Shown here: positions 18,655 through 28,384 of the stretch, one piece after another
Layout of the letters: each line of letters starts with the position of its first letter
Numbering within the stretch: the stretch's first letter is position 1
DNA from: Ruminococcus gauvreauii
GTDB lineage: Bacteria; Bacillota; Clostridia; Lachnospirales; Lachnospiraceae
Length of the DNA: 64,000 nucleotides
NCBI RefSeq assembly: GCF_025151995.1
Contig: NZ_CP102290.1
Coordinates: forward strand, 744,001 to 808,000
Reading direction: 5' to 3'
Program-made: the position numbers and the translations under genes
Notes under the pieces: model-generated
What the model was told of the DNA's origin: nothing
What the model saw: the letters and a program-made list of their open reading frames with translations, nothing else
The model's database searches: none

Positions 18655-19326
18655 TTAACATCCGTACTCTCTCTCAAAACGCTGAACGTTCTTGCTTTTC
18701 CCGATAACCACGATCACGTCTCCATCCTGAAACGCATAGTCCGGGCGGATCTCTGTGTCCGTCTTCCCTCCATACTCGATTGCAATGATATTCAGGCCGA
18801 ATTTCTGACGGATCGGAAAGTCCCGGACACACCTTCCCGTCAGCCTGTCTGTAATCTTGATCTCCGTGATTTCAACATCATTGTCCAGAGATATGTAATC
18901 CATGACACTGCTTGTCAAGAGTTTCTTAGCCAGACGCAGCGCCATGTCCCGTTCCGGGTACACGACCTCCGCCCCGATTTTCTCGAGAACCGCGCCCTGA
19001 TCTTCACTGATGGCCTTTGCGATTACCCGGCGTACTCCCAGATTCACAACATTCAGCGTGACCAGTATACTGGTATCAATTTTTTCGCCGATGCATACGA
19101 CAACGGTATCACAGTTCTGAATCCCCATATCTTCCAGCACTTCCCTGGTCAGCTCTCCCGCAACGTATGCGTAATCCGTGTAGACCCTCAGCTCTTTTAC
19201 CTTATTTTCATTGTTATCTACGACGATCACCTCTTTCCCGGCGATCGCCAGCTCCTTTGCCAGCGCCATACCAAATCTCCCCAGACCGATGACCGCATAG
19301 GATGCATTCTCTTTTTTCCCCAGCAT
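18655..19326 (-). CDS. ktrA: Potassium uptake regulatory subunit, TrkA/KtrA family
   Basis: 223 residues. It has an RCK-N Rossmann domain (GLGRFGMALAKEL, VVDNNENKV) at residues 10-130 and an RCK-C domain to the end. It is a cytosolic ring subunit that gates the membrane subunit encoded just upstream, usually in response to ATP/ADP and, in the C-domain, cyclic di-AMP. AGGAGG precedes the ATG. It follows the membrane subunit gene after 18 bases. Confidence 0.92.
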   Translation of the reverse strand: MLGKKENASYAVIGLGRFGMALAKELAIAGKEVIVVDNNENKVKELRVYTDYAYVAGELTREVLEDMGIQNCDTVVVCIGEKIDTSILVTLNVVNLGVRRVIAKAISEDQGAVLEKIGAEVVYPERDMALRLAKKLLTSSVMDYISLDNDVEITEIKITDRLTGRCVRDFPIRQKFGLNIIAIEYGGKTDTEIRPDYAFQDGDVIVVIGKSKNVQRFEREYGC

Positions 19327-19344
19327 GACTTCTCCTCCTTACCT

Positions 19345-20658
19345 TTAACCGATTGTTATATTTTCTTCTGTAAATGTCGCGGACGACGGCGTTTTAAAGT
19401 GCCAGATCGTTGCGATTGTCAGTGCCCCAAGCCTTCCGATAAACATCGTAAGAATCACGATCAGTTTGCTGGAGGCAGCCAGATCAGGGGTGATACCCGT
19501 TGACAATCCTACCGTTCCAAATGCAGACGTGATCTCAAACAGCAACTGCATAAATGTATATTCCGGTTCCAGCAGACACAGGAAAAAGGTGCCTGTACAA
19601 ACCACCATCGCTGACAGCAGTGTAATGATAAATCCTCTTTGGATCACTTCCGGCGGTATCCTTCTTTTAAATGCCGTACAATGCTGATTGGTTGCGGCAC
19701 TCTTAACCGCATGCAGCAGTACGAACAGTGTACTCGTTTTGATACCGCCTCCTGTCGATCCGGGAGAAGCGCCGATGAACATCAGCAGGATGAGAACGAA
19801 CAGTCCAGCATTCGTGAATGTTCCAATCGGGTATGTAGAGAATCCTGCTGTCCTCGCAGACACGCTCTGGAAAAAGGCACCCAGCCATGTTACATCCTCC
19901 GTTGCCTTGAGGAGCAGTGTTCCCGTCAGCAGAAGCACGGCACTGACCGAAAGCACAACCTTCGAATGCAGCGACAGTTTGCGAAACGAACGGTTCTTCA
20001 GGATATCCAGAATAACGAGAAAACCGATACCTCCAAAAATAATAAGCCCCGCCGTCGTAAGATTCAGCAGGACACTCCCCTGGTAAGGAATCAGATTCTG
20101 AAGCCCGCCCAGGATATCGAATCCCGAGTTATTAAATGCCGCCACCGAATGAAACAGGCTGATTCCCAGCGCCTTGAGCGGCGGAAAGTCCTGAACAAAC
20201 ACCAGAAAACTAAGCACCGTTCCTGCCGCCTCAAAACACAGTGTCATCAACAGTACAGATTTTACCAGCCGGATCAGTCCTTTGGAATTGCCGACATTCA
20301 TCGCCTCTTTGACAAGTGTCCTCCCCTTCATTCCAACACGCTTACCTGCGATCAGGATGAATCCGACCCCCACAGAGGTGACTCCCAGCCCGCCGATCTG
20401 AATCAGCAGAGCCACTACCGTCCTGCCGAATACTGTAAAGTGTTCCGCCGTGTCAATGGCTATCAGTCCTGTCACACAGACAGCACTCGTGGAAGTAAAC
20501 AGCGCATCAATAAAACTCACCCTGGCCCCATCATTGATCGATACCGGCAGAAGTAAAAGCAATGTGCCCACCGCGATGACTGCCGCGAAACCCAAGACAA
20601 TCAGGCGCGCCGGCGGCTGCCTCTTTAAAAATGTGATTCCCCTTTTCATCTTCCCCAT
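19345..20658 (-). CDS. ktrB: Potassium uptake membrane subunit, TrkH/KtrB family
   Basis: 437 residues from the ATG at 20658, chosen because AGGAAG lies six bases upstream. About ten membrane segments in four repeats with selectivity-filter-like loops, including TSTSAVCVTGL, NNSGFDILGG, SARTAGFST and SAFGTVGLSTG. The length matches KtrB rather than the longer TrkH. Together with the downstream KtrA it forms a potassium (often sodium-coupled) uptake system. A strong promoter is at 20804-20832. Confidence 0.92.
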   Translation of the reverse strand: MGKMKRGITFLKRQPPARLIVLGFAAVIAVGTLLLLLPVSINDGARVSFIDALFTSTSAVCVTGLIAIDTAEHFTVFGRTVVALLIQIGGLGVTSVGVGFILIAGKRVGMKGRTLVKEAMNVGNSKGLIRLVKSVLLMTLCFEAAGTVLSFLVFVQDFPPLKALGISLFHSVAAFNNSGFDILGGLQNLIPYQGSVLLNLTTAGLIIFGGIGFLVILDILKNRSFRKLSLHSKVVLSVSAVLLLTGTLLLKATEDVTWLGAFFQSVSARTAGFSTYPIGTFTNAGLFVLILLMFIGASPGSTGGGIKTSTLFVLLHAVKSAATNQHCTAFKRRIPPEVIQRGFIITLLSAMVVCTGTFFLCLLEPEYTFMQLLFEITSAFGTVGLSTGITPDLAASSKLIVILTMFIGRLGALTIATIWHFKTPSSATFTEENITIG

Positions 20659-20803
20659 CTCAGTCTTCCTTTCCCTGTCTTTAAACGTGAAAAAGACACA
20701 ACTTGCAACAAACTGTTCCAAGTCATGCCTTGATTCCAACTATGAGTATGTTTTGGTCTATGTCGTCCATTTCAGGTCCCTTCCGGATATGTAAATTATC
20801 CGT

Positions 20804-20832
20804 ATTATATAAGATATTATATCTTAAGTCAA
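20804..20832 (-). promoter_or_regulatory. Promoter of the ktrB-ktrA operon
   Basis: On the minus strand TTGACT, a 17-base spacer and TATAAT, giving a leader of about 140 bases. The spacer contains the inverted repeat AAGATA/TATCTT. Confidence 0.75.
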
Positions 20833-20855
20833 GACCTGTTTATGAAACTTTATGG

Positions 20856-21809
20856 TTAACAGGTGGCGCCTCCGACCTCATGCAGCCTGGCATCCAGTAT
20901 TTCCTGTTTTCTTCCCAGAATATCATCTGAGAGAATTTCCTCCTGAACCTTTTCAAAACCAATACGGTCGATCGTCTGTGCAAAGCGTTCGCCGGTCTTG
21001 CCCTGTTCTCTGTATAGAAGAATCGCCTTCTCCACCGCACGTAAGACTTCTTCTTTCGTCTCAAAAATTCTGTCCAGAGCACGCCCCTGAGCAACCTGTT
21101 TTCCCCATCTTCCGCCTATGTATACCTTATATCCGCACTTGCCGCTCTCAATCGCATCAAAATGACAGGCACCTATGCATCTTCCGCAGTTAGTACATTT
21201 TTCCATATCAATTTCCAGAACACCATCTACAACCCTTGCTGCCTTTACCGGACAGACTTTTTCCACACCGCATTTTTTACATCCGGAACAGAGATCCTCA
21301 TCGAACTGGGGCACCATCTGCCCTACGATGCCGAGATCATTCAGATCCGGTTTCACACAGTTGTTGGGACATCCCCCGACTGCAATCTTGAATTTATGCG
21401 GCAGTTTCACCTGACGGTATCCCTCATAAAACAACTCATGGATTTCCTCTGACAGTGCATACGTATCAATCAATCCATACTGACATGTCGTTCCTTTACA
21501 CGATACGACAGGACGTACTTTAGAGCCAGTGCCGCCCGTTGTCATCCCGGCCTCTTCGATCGCAGCTCTGAATGCATCAATTTTATCAAACGGAATGCCC
21601 AGCACCTCTACGGTGAGTCGTGTCGTAAATACCACCTCCCCACTGCCGAACTCTTTTGCCGCATCCCCGATCGCCTTCATCTGCTGAGCTGTAATTTTTC
21701 CATTTTTGGTAATGATTCTTCCTGAAAAATTATCTGTGCCTTTGTTGCTCAGAAAGCCAAGTCCTTTTACTCTCTTTTCATCTTCATTGCTGACTGTTAA
21801 CGTTGCCAT
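20856..21809 (-). CDS. Sulfite/nitrite reductase-type siroheme Fe-S protein with ferredoxin domain
   Basis: 317 residues. An N-terminal ferredoxin-like half domain is followed by the siroheme/4Fe-4S motif with SCKGTTCQYG and GGCPNNC, into which two ferredoxin clusters are joined (CSGCKKCGVEKVCP and CTNCGRCIGAC). This is the single-subunit, small form seen in anaerobes, not the full two-repeat assimilatory enzyme. The electron acceptor may be sulfite, nitrite or a sulfur species; the partner persulfide reductase-like gene 14 bases upstream suggests sulfur. Cytoplasmic. Confidence 0.85.
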   Translation of the reverse strand: MATLTVSNEDEKRVKGLGFLSNKGTDNFSGRIITKNGKITAQQMKAIGDAAKEFGSGEVVFTTRLTVEVLGIPFDKIDAFRAAIEEAGMTTGGTGSKVRPVVSCKGTTCQYGLIDTYALSEEIHELFYEGYRQVKLPHKFKIAVGGCPNNCVKPDLNDLGIVGQMVPQFDEDLCSGCKKCGVEKVCPVKAARVVDGVLEIDMEKCTNCGRCIGACHFDAIESGKCGYKVYIGGRWGKQVAQGRALDRIFETKEEVLRAVEKAILLYREQGKTGERFAQTIDRIGFEKVQEEILSDDILGRKQEILDARLHEVGGATC

Positions 21810-21823
21810 TTCTTTCCTCCCTG

Positions 21824-23452
21824 TTATGCTAAATCTTTTCCATTAAATGTTGTTCCGCCTTCCAGAACCCGCGTATTCGTATATCCGTAATGTTTCAGGC
21901 GGTTCTGCAGCAGATACGCTCTCTTGCCCTTGGAACACACCAAAAGAAGTTTCTCTTCTTTTCCAAGCCCTTCGACTTCACCATTGACCGTCGTCAGATC
22001 CACATACGGTACGCCTTCAATAGACGGTGCCGGCGATGCATCTATGATTCGGTAATCAGAGGCTTCTCCCTTTGCAAACTCTACCGGCGTCATTGTCAGG
22101 AATTCACCTGACATCTTATTGAGCAGTACATTGACCGTGTGCACAAACGGATGGATCGCAGTCGAAAACGGCGGGGCATATGCGAAGTCCAGATGTTCCA
22201 GATCCTGTATGGAAGCTTTCATGCTGAGTGCCATGACAGCGATATCCACCATCTTATCTACCGCGCCTTTTCCCAGACATTGTATTCCCAGAAACTTGCC
22301 GGTCTTCCTGTCCGCAACCATCTTCACGATGAAGGATCCGGCTCCCGGATAATAGTGCGCCTTGTCATCTACGACGGTTACGACAGACACCGGATCAAAT
22401 CCGGCGGCACTGGCAGCCTCCTCGGAAAGCCCGGTACGCCCTGCATTCAGACCCGGCAATTTCACGACTCCTGTTCCCAGGACACCCGGATACGCTATCT
22501 TTTCGCCGCAGATATTCTTTGCCGCAATGCGTCCCTCCATATTGGCAGACGATCCCATCGGCGACCATGCATGTTCACCCGTTATGCGGTTTGTCACCAT
22601 CGCGCAGTCGCCAAGTGCATAGATATCCTCATCATTTGTCTGAAGGTATTCATTCACCTTTATCGTCCTGTTTGGCATCAGTTCGATTCCGGTATCTGCC
22701 AGAAATCCCGTATTTGCCCGTATTCCGAGTGACAAAATCACTGCATCAGCCTTCAGTGTTCTCTTGTCCGTTTTGACTTTTTCTACTTTGCCGTCACCGA
22801 GAATTCCTTCCAGCTTCGTTCCTGTCAGCGCTACGATCCCCTGATCTGCCAGATACTCTTCTGCGTATTCTGCGACCTCATGGTCAAAGCCCGGCATGAT
22901 CTGCGGCGCCATGTCGATCACTGTCACGCGTATGCCTTTTTCCTTCAGATTTTCAGCTACTTCGAGCCCGATAAATCCGCCGCCTGCGACCACCGCTCTT
23001 TTGATTTCTCCGCTGTCCACCGCGCAGCGCAGTGCTTCAGCATCATCAGGTGTCCTCATAAAATATACGTGCTTTAAGTCGACACCTTCTACCGGAGGCT
23101 TCACCGGTGATGCTCCTGTCGCGATTACGAGTTTATCATATGTATAGCAGGTCTCTTCTCCGGTGTCTGTCCGAACCGCCTTCACTGATCGGTTTTCTCT
23201 GTCCAGCCCCGTTACTTCTACGCCCGTCTCCACAAGGGCGCCCGTCAGCTTGCTGAAATTCTCCGGTGTATTCACAATCAGTTCGCTTCTCTCCTGAATC
23301 ACTCCGCCTACATAATAAGGAAGCCCGCATCCCGCATAGGATATGTCTTTACTCATCGTCAGAATTGTGACTTCTGCATCCTGATTCTCTCTTTTTAATT
23401 TCGCTGCTGCTTTCGTTCCGGCTGCAACCCCGCCAATAATTAATACTTTCAT
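21824..23452 (-). CDS. CoA-disulfide/persulfide reductase with rhodanese domain
   Basis: 542 residues. The N-terminal two-thirds is an FAD/NAD(P)H disulfide reductase with GGVAAGTKAAAK and the single redox Cys in SYAGCGLPYYVGG, plus the NAD-binding motif GGGFIGLEVAENLKE. The last 80 residues are a rhodanese domain with an active-site-like Cys in VCSKGKRAY. This matches the NADH-dependent persulfide/polysulfide reductase group. Promoter TTTACA-17-TATGCT lies at 23489-23517. Likely co-transcribed with the reductase gene downstream. Confidence 0.9.
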   Translation of the reverse strand: MKVLIIGGVAAGTKAAAKLKRENQDAEVTILTMSKDISYAGCGLPYYVGGVIQERSELIVNTPENFSKLTGALVETGVEVTGLDRENRSVKAVRTDTGEETCYTYDKLVIATGASPVKPPVEGVDLKHVYFMRTPDDAEALRCAVDSGEIKRAVVAGGGFIGLEVAENLKEKGIRVTVIDMAPQIMPGFDHEVAEYAEEYLADQGIVALTGTKLEGILGDGKVEKVKTDKRTLKADAVILSLGIRANTGFLADTGIELMPNRTIKVNEYLQTNDEDIYALGDCAMVTNRITGEHAWSPMGSSANMEGRIAAKNICGEKIAYPGVLGTGVVKLPGLNAGRTGLSEEAASAAGFDPVSVVTVVDDKAHYYPGAGSFIVKMVADRKTGKFLGIQCLGKGAVDKMVDIAVMALSMKASIQDLEHLDFAYAPPFSTAIHPFVHTVNVLLNKMSGEFLTMTPVEFAKGEASDYRIIDASPAPSIEGVPYVDLTTVNGEVEGLGKEEKLLLVCSKGKRAYLLQNRLKHYGYTNTRVLEGGTTFNGKDLA

Positions 23453-23488
23453 GGCTTTGCCCCTTTCCTGTATTTACCTCTTAACAAG

Positions 23489-23546
23489 AGCATAGCACTT
23501 CTTATTCTATATGTAAAATATTATAAACTTATATATGTTATAGAAT
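23489..23546 (-). promoter_or_regulatory. Promoter with flanking inverted repeat
   Basis: On the minus strand TTTACA (23512-23517), 17 bases, TATGCT (23489-23494). The repeat ATTCTATA/TATAGAAT (23504-23511 and 23539-23546) brackets the -35 region and could be an operator for the sulfur reductase pair. Confidence 0.45.
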
Positions 23547-23556
23547 TTCCCTATAT

Positions 23557-24381
23557 TTAACAGTTACCAGTGTATACGTAATCCAGCTGCTTTCGGGCGG
23601 TATCCGCAAGCATATAAACCGTCTGAACCGAGGTTGCCGGGAAGTCCGACATACGGTAGCGAGGAAAAAAACGCGTGACATGGAGCGGTATCGACGGGTT
23701 GACTGATCTTACCCAGGATGCCAGATGCTCCATCTCATCCTCTGTGTCATTCTCTCCCGGAACGATCAGTGTCGTTAATTCAATATGGCAGGAACTCTGT
23801 GCCCTCCGTATAAACCGTTTTACAGTCTCGAGATCACCTCCGAGTTTTTGATAGTACCTGTCTGTAAATCCTTTCAGATCTATATTCAGTGCATCCAGGT
23901 CCGGCAGCAGCTCCTCCAGAATATCCGGATCGATACAGCCATTCGTCACTACAACATTTTTCATTCCGGCACGTCGTACGAGCCTTGCCGTATCCCTGAC
24001 GTATTCATACCCGATCAGAGGTTCGTTGTACGTATAAGCTACCCCAATATTTCCCTTCACAGCCAGAGAAACGGCCAGTTCAACGAGAGCTTCCGGGGAC
24101 ATCTGTTCTGCCGGTATTTCTTCCCCGTGCATGGAAATCTCGTGGTTCTGACAGAACGGGCATCTCAGATTGCACCCGAAACTCCCGACAGAGAGGATAT
24201 TACTTCCCGGAAAAAATCTGTTTAAGGGTTTTTTCTCAACAGGATCAAGCGCCATAGCGGTGATACGGCCGTAATTAAGACTGAGGATCCTGCCGTCTGT
24301 CATTTTCCTGGCCCTGCAGATTCCTGTCTGTCCTTCCCGTAACGCACAATGGTGCATACACACCGGGCATATTATTTTCAT
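23557..24381 (-). CDS. amrS: AmmeMemoRadiSam system radical SAM enzyme
   Basis: 274 residues. The radical SAM cluster motif is FGCNLRCPFCQN (CxxxCxxC), preceded by N-terminal Cys pairs (CPVCMHHC, GICRAR) that are typical of this group. The family always sits with MEMO and AMMECR1 homologues, as here; its substrate is not known to me. Four-base ATGA overlap with the upstream gene shows coupled translation. Confidence 0.9.
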   Translation of the reverse strand: MKIICPVCMHHCALREGQTGICRARKMTDGRILSLNYGRITAMALDPVEKKPLNRFFPGSNILSVGSFGCNLRCPFCQNHEISMHGEEIPAEQMSPEALVELAVSLAVKGNIGVAYTYNEPLIGYEYVRDTARLVRRAGMKNVVVTNGCIDPDILEELLPDLDALNIDLKGFTDRYYQKLGGDLETVKRFIRRAQSSCHIELTTLIVPGENDTEDEMEHLASWVRSVNPSIPLHVTRFFPRYRMSDFPATSVQTVYMLADTARKQLDYVYTGNC

Positions 24382-25778
24382 GATCCGCCACCATGCCTTA
24401 CGACCCTGAAACGCTCCAGTTCCACTTCATCATCCCAGGCGATACCTGCTTTCCGCTTTGCGATTGCCACCTGTTCCTCCACTGTGTCCACTCCTTCCAG
24501 ATTCGGCAGCAAAAGCCCACGCTGTCTGCCCTTCGACACAATCACGCCGTATTCCTTAACATCCAGTTCTTCCATTGATTCCACGGGTTCCGGTTCCTGC
24601 AGCACATCGACACTGTATTCCAGCATTTCCAGCTCATCTTTTTGCACACGGTTAAATCTCGGATCCCTGATTCCGGCATTTACGGCATTCTGAATGATCT
24701 CTTTGGCAATGTTTTTGCATACCGGTGTAATAGTTCCAATGCAGCCCCTCAGCTTCCCGTGCTTGTGTAACGACACAAAAACTCCGGCGCGTTCCCGAAT
24801 CATTTCTTCCGGCAATGCCGGAAGCTCAGACAGCACCTCACCCGTTTCCGCGTAGTGTTCCAGCGCTTTTCTTGCAAGTCCTGTATAGGCATCTTCATAC
24901 TGCCTTTTCTGTTTGGCATCATTCGTCTTCTCCTGCTCATACCGTTCAAGAAATCTGCGTCCCTCATCCGCACCTGTCACCCGATAGGTGCAGATCCCAT
25001 ATCCCACCCCGAAAGGCCCTTCATATGAAAGCTTTTCTGTTTTCAGCTTCAAGCCGTCCAGCGCACCTGCCATCACGACAAAGGACCGATGCCCGCATTC
25101 ACCTGCTTTTTCACAGAAATGCTCCGAGAATTCAAAAAGCTCACCAAAATCGCCTCTTTCCATCACCTCCATGATACGTTCATCGTATAGAGGGCCTTCC
25201 TTTTGATATCCATACGGTCCTTCCTTTTTCAGACAGTGGGACAAATCACCGCTGCCGATCACCACCAGTTTCCTTTTTAACTGTCCTGCTGTCTGCTGCA
25301 GCATCTGCCCTGCGCGATAATGATCGGTCAGGGGAAGCCCTGAAAATCCAATCCGCACCAGCCTGTATTCCCGGTAATACTGATTTACAAAATAAAGAGG
25401 TATCATTGTAGCGTGATCTAGTTTGTCTTCTTTCTCCCCCAGCACACCGAGCGGAAAATCTATCGACTCTGCAGTCCTGCAAAGATTCCAGACAAATTCT
25501 GTATCATATTTTACTTTCACAGCTGCGTGTCCGGCTCCAAACTTACGAAAGTCTCCGGATGCTGCTTTTCCAGGTGATACATGGAAATAGTCCGCATAAA
25601 TATCCGTGTGCGGGGAGATCACTGCAATGGTATCCGGCTTCAGCTCTGCTATTTCTTTCGCTGATCTATGATATGCTTCCATTGTATTTTTTATCTCCCT
25701 CTCCTGACCTCTCCCCACATCGGGTATGATCAATGGCGGATGCGGTACCATAAATCCTCCCATTACTGTCATCATCAA
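24378..25778 (-). CDS. MEMO-AMMECR1 fusion (AmmeMemoRadiSam proteins B and A)
   Basis: 466 residues. Residues 1-270 resemble MEMO1/class III extradiol dioxygenase proteins (PHPPLIIPDVG, VISPHTDIYADYFHV, GSGDLSHCL), with the metal-binding His and Glu positions of that fold. Residues 285-466 form an AMMECR1 domain (GVFVSLHKHGKLRGCIGTI). The two are separate proteins in many genomes. GGGAGGG lies close before a run of three Met codons, so the exact start is uncertain by two codons. Confidence 0.9.
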   Translation of the reverse strand: MMMTVMGGFMVPHPPLIIPDVGRGQEREIKNTMEAYHRSAKEIAELKPDTIAVISPHTDIYADYFHVSPGKAASGDFRKFGAGHAAVKVKYDTEFVWNLCRTAESIDFPLGVLGEKEDKLDHATMIPLYFVNQYYREYRLVRIGFSGLPLTDHYRAGQMLQQTAGQLKRKLVVIGSGDLSHCLKKEGPYGYQKEGPLYDERIMEVMERGDFGELFEFSEHFCEKAGECGHRSFVVMAGALDGLKLKTEKLSYEGPFGVGYGICTYRVTGADEGRRFLERYEQEKTNDAKQKRQYEDAYTGLARKALEHYAETGEVLSELPALPEEMIRERAGVFVSLHKHGKLRGCIGTITPVCKNIAKEIIQNAVNAGIRDPRFNRVQKDELEMLEYSVDVLQEPEPVESMEELDVKEYGVIVSKGRQRGLLLPNLEGVDTVEEQVAIAKRKAGIAWDDEVELERFRVVRHGGGS

Positions 25779-25856
25779 TCCCTCCCGTCTGCACTCTGTT
25801 TTTACACATTATAACACATATGAGATCGGAATTCTGAATCTTTTGCGGCAGAATCC

Positions 25857-25897
25857 AAAAAAATAGCGAAAAGCTTTGGTATTGCTTTTCGCTATTT
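25857..25897 (-). terminator. Intrinsic terminator after feoB
   Basis: 14-bp stem AAATAGCGAAAAGC / GCTTTTCGCTATTT with a nine-base loop, followed on the minus strand by a run of Ts, 32 bases past the feoB stop. Confidence 0.85.
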
Positions 25898-25928
25898 AAG
25901 ACATCGTTCATCATACACTCTGTAAGTT

Positions 25929-27932
25929 TCAGCAGAATCCAAGTCCTCTTGCAGCTGACGCAAACAAAAAGCAGATCACGATACCGGATATCGTGGGCAC
26001 CAGGATGGAGACCAACATCCATTTTACGCTCTGTGTCTCTTTCCGGATTGTAAGGCATGTTGTACCGCACGGCCAGTGCATCAGCGAAAACAAGATCATG
26101 CTGCCTGCAGTAACCCAGGTCCATCCGTTATCCTGAAGAATGCTTTTCATCGTGTTCAGGTTCTCAATCTCTGTCAGACTCCCCTGAGCCAGATACGTCA
26201 TCAGCATAATGGGAATCACAATTTCATTTGCCGGCATGCCCAAAATGAATGCGAGAAGGATAACACCGTCCATTCCCAGCAGACGCCCAAACGGGTCCAG
26301 TACACCTGCACAGTGTGAAAGAAGCGTCATATCACCCACCGTTATGTTCGCGAGGACCCAAATAACCAGACCCGCAGGAGCCGCAATTGCAACTGCCCTG
26401 CCGAGTACAAACAGAGTCCGGTCCATGATGGATCTTACGATCACCTTTCCAACCTGAGGTCTTCTGTACGGAGGCAGTTCCAGGGCGAAAGACGAAGGAA
26501 TTCCTTTTAATATTGTCTTCGACAGTATCCTGGAGATCACAAAGGTCATCACAATCCCGAATACAATCACTGCTGCCAGAAGTACCGCCGACAAAAAGGA
26601 AGAGAACAGTCCCGCCGCGCCTCCGATCAAAAACATGGATATAATGGCAATGATCATTGGAAAACGTCCGTTACACGGCACAAAATTGTTGGTAATAATT
26701 GCAATCAGACGCTCCCTCGGAGAATCAATGATCCTGCAGCCGGTCACACCAGCAGCATTGCAGCCGAATCCCATGCACATCGTCAGCGCCTGTTTCCCGC
26801 AGGCACAGCATTTCTTAAAACAGTGGTCCAGATTATATGCGATACGCGGAAGATAACCAAAATCTTCCAGCAGTGTAAACAGTGGAAAAAAGATCGCCAT
26901 TGGCGGCAGCATAACAGATATTACCCATGCCAGTACCCGATAAACCCCAAAAATGACCGGCTCATAGAACGCTGCGGGCAGCTGTGCCCATACGGCAAAA
27001 TCCAGCATACGGCTTTCCAGCCAGAACAGTCCTTTTGACAGTAACTGCGAAGGTACATTCGCACCGCTGATGGTAATCCAGAACACCGCAAACAGCAGCA
27101 AAAACATAATCGGAAACCCGGTCATCGGACTTGTAAAGAGGTGATCCAGCTTCCTGTCTTTTACTGCATATTCTTTATTCTGATAACAGACAGACTGATG
27201 ACCGATCTCTTCCGCCTTTTGAACAAACGCGGACACAATTGCGTCTTTCAGTACTTCTTCCGTATATCCGGCCCTGGCAAGCTTTTCCTTTTCCTCCCTC
27301 ACCAGTACTTTCACCGATTCTTCTTCAAGAAAGGCACCGTACTCCCGTTCCATTGATCTCAGCAGACTCTCGTCTGCATCCAGCAGCCTGGCACAGATCC
27401 AGCGAAGATTGTTTTCTCTTCCAACGTATTTTCCGACTTCCGTCATAAGCGAAGTTATCGCATGTTCGATAGCTTCATCATATGTGACCGTCAGATGGCG
27501 GCATTCCTCACTCTGATTCATTAATTTCGTGAGACAGACAAAAATTTCATCAAGTCCTTTATTGGCCCTTGCTGTGATACCGATAACCGGTGTCTGCAAA
27601 ATTTCAGACATGGCATCCAGATCCACATGTATTCTTTTTTTTCCGGCTTCATCCATCAGATTGACACAGACGACAACTCTCTTTGCCGCCTCCATGACCT
27701 GAAGTACAAGATTCAGGTTACGTTCCAGGCAGGTTGCATCACAAACCACTACTACTGCATCCGGATTTTCAAAACAAATGAAATCCCTGGCTATTTCTTC
27801 TTCTTCAGAGTGTGCCAGCAGCGAATAGCAGCCCGGAAGATCAATCAGATGAAAACTTTGACCTCCCCGGATGCAGGTTCCTCTTGCATTGCTGACTGTT
27901 TTGCCCGGCCAGTTTCCTGTATGCTGCTTCAC
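25929..27932 (-). pseudogene. feoB: FeoB 3' part, separated from its P-loop by an inserted element
   Basis: The frame encodes residues 25-691 of a ferrous iron transporter: GNWPGKTV (G2 region), DLPGCYSL (G3), NLMD (G4), the helical spacer, and about ten membrane segments with the Gate sequences, including CGKQALTMCMGFGCNAAGV. The P-loop is missing; it lies at 30008-30109, beyond the inserted element. The first in-frame start here is a GTG at 27932 within the repeat, with no ribosome binding site. This half should therefore be translated poorly and be unable to bind GTP. It is not a decayed gene: joining the halves restores the whole frame. Confidence 0.92.
27916..27931. repeat. Left 16-bp direct repeat (att site) in feoB
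   Basis: CCTGTATGCTGCTTCA, identical to 30021-30036. The two copies are 2,105 bases apart and mark both ends of the feoB element. Confidence 0.93.
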
Positions 27933-28020
27933 GAACAGACAAAACTTTTTTTATTTCCGTTCAACTATAGAATACTTTTCTTCTCATCGGGGGATTCTAT
28001 TTCAGAAAGGATGGTGCTCT

Positions 28021-28167
28021 ATGCAGGAACAGACCAATAAAGACAGACAGGAACTCCCATACAATACCCTCAATGGTCCTGAAGTAACGGTGCCAAAAGA
28101 AACCTGGGTCACAGAACCCCTGCCGGAATCAGAACGGCCAAGAAAAGACGGACCCGGAGGAGAGTAA
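28021..28167 (+). CDS. Small protein of the feoB element, unknown
   Basis: 48 residues, hydrophilic and rich in Pro, Glu and Lys, starting MQEQTNKDRQELPY. AAAGG lies nine bases upstream, and a TATAGA -10-like box follows the left end of the element. It is two bases from the next small gene, with which it should form an operon ended by the hairpin at 28331. I do not recognise the family; it could be disordered. Confidence 0.55.
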   Translation: MQEQTNKDRQELPYNTLNGPEVTVPKETWVTEPLPESERPRKDGPGGE

Positions 28168-28169
28168 TC

Positions 28170-28325
28170 ATGGCATCCTATGTATCTCCCGAAGTTCGGG
28201 AAAAATTCGAAACATTATCTGTCGATTTAAAAAATATGATTTTGGAACGGGATGTACGTCTCGAAAACATACATGATCTGATACGCGTTTTAGAAGAAAT
28301 CGTTGCGGATAATGAAGTCAATTAA
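28170..28325 (+). CDS. Small helical protein of the feoB element, unknown
   Basis: 51 residues, starting MASYVSPEVREKF, predicted to be mostly helical with heptad-like hydrophobic spacing. GGAGG lies nine bases before the ATG, inside the end of the preceding gene. Function unknown; a recombination accessory role is one possibility. Confidence 0.6.
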   Translation: MASYVSPEVREKFETLSVDLKNMILERDVRLENIHDLIRVLEEIVADNEVN

Positions 28326-28330
28326 ACCTT

Positions 28331-28370
28331 TGATGCCGGTGCCAAAAGACAGCACCGGCATCAGTTTTCT
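28331..28370 (+). terminator. Intrinsic terminator in the feoB element
   Basis: Perfect 12-bp stem TGATGCCGGTGC / GCACCGGCATCA with a nine-base loop, followed by GTTTTCT. It separates the two small plus-strand genes from the small minus-strand gene. Confidence 0.8.
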
Positions 28371-28384
28371 GTAATATCTCTGTT

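Noticed and set aside
19639..20556. 305-codon plus-strand frame opposite ktrB
   Set aside because: Composition (very rich in Arg, Gln, Cys, His) is that of a shadow of a membrane protein gene on the other strand.
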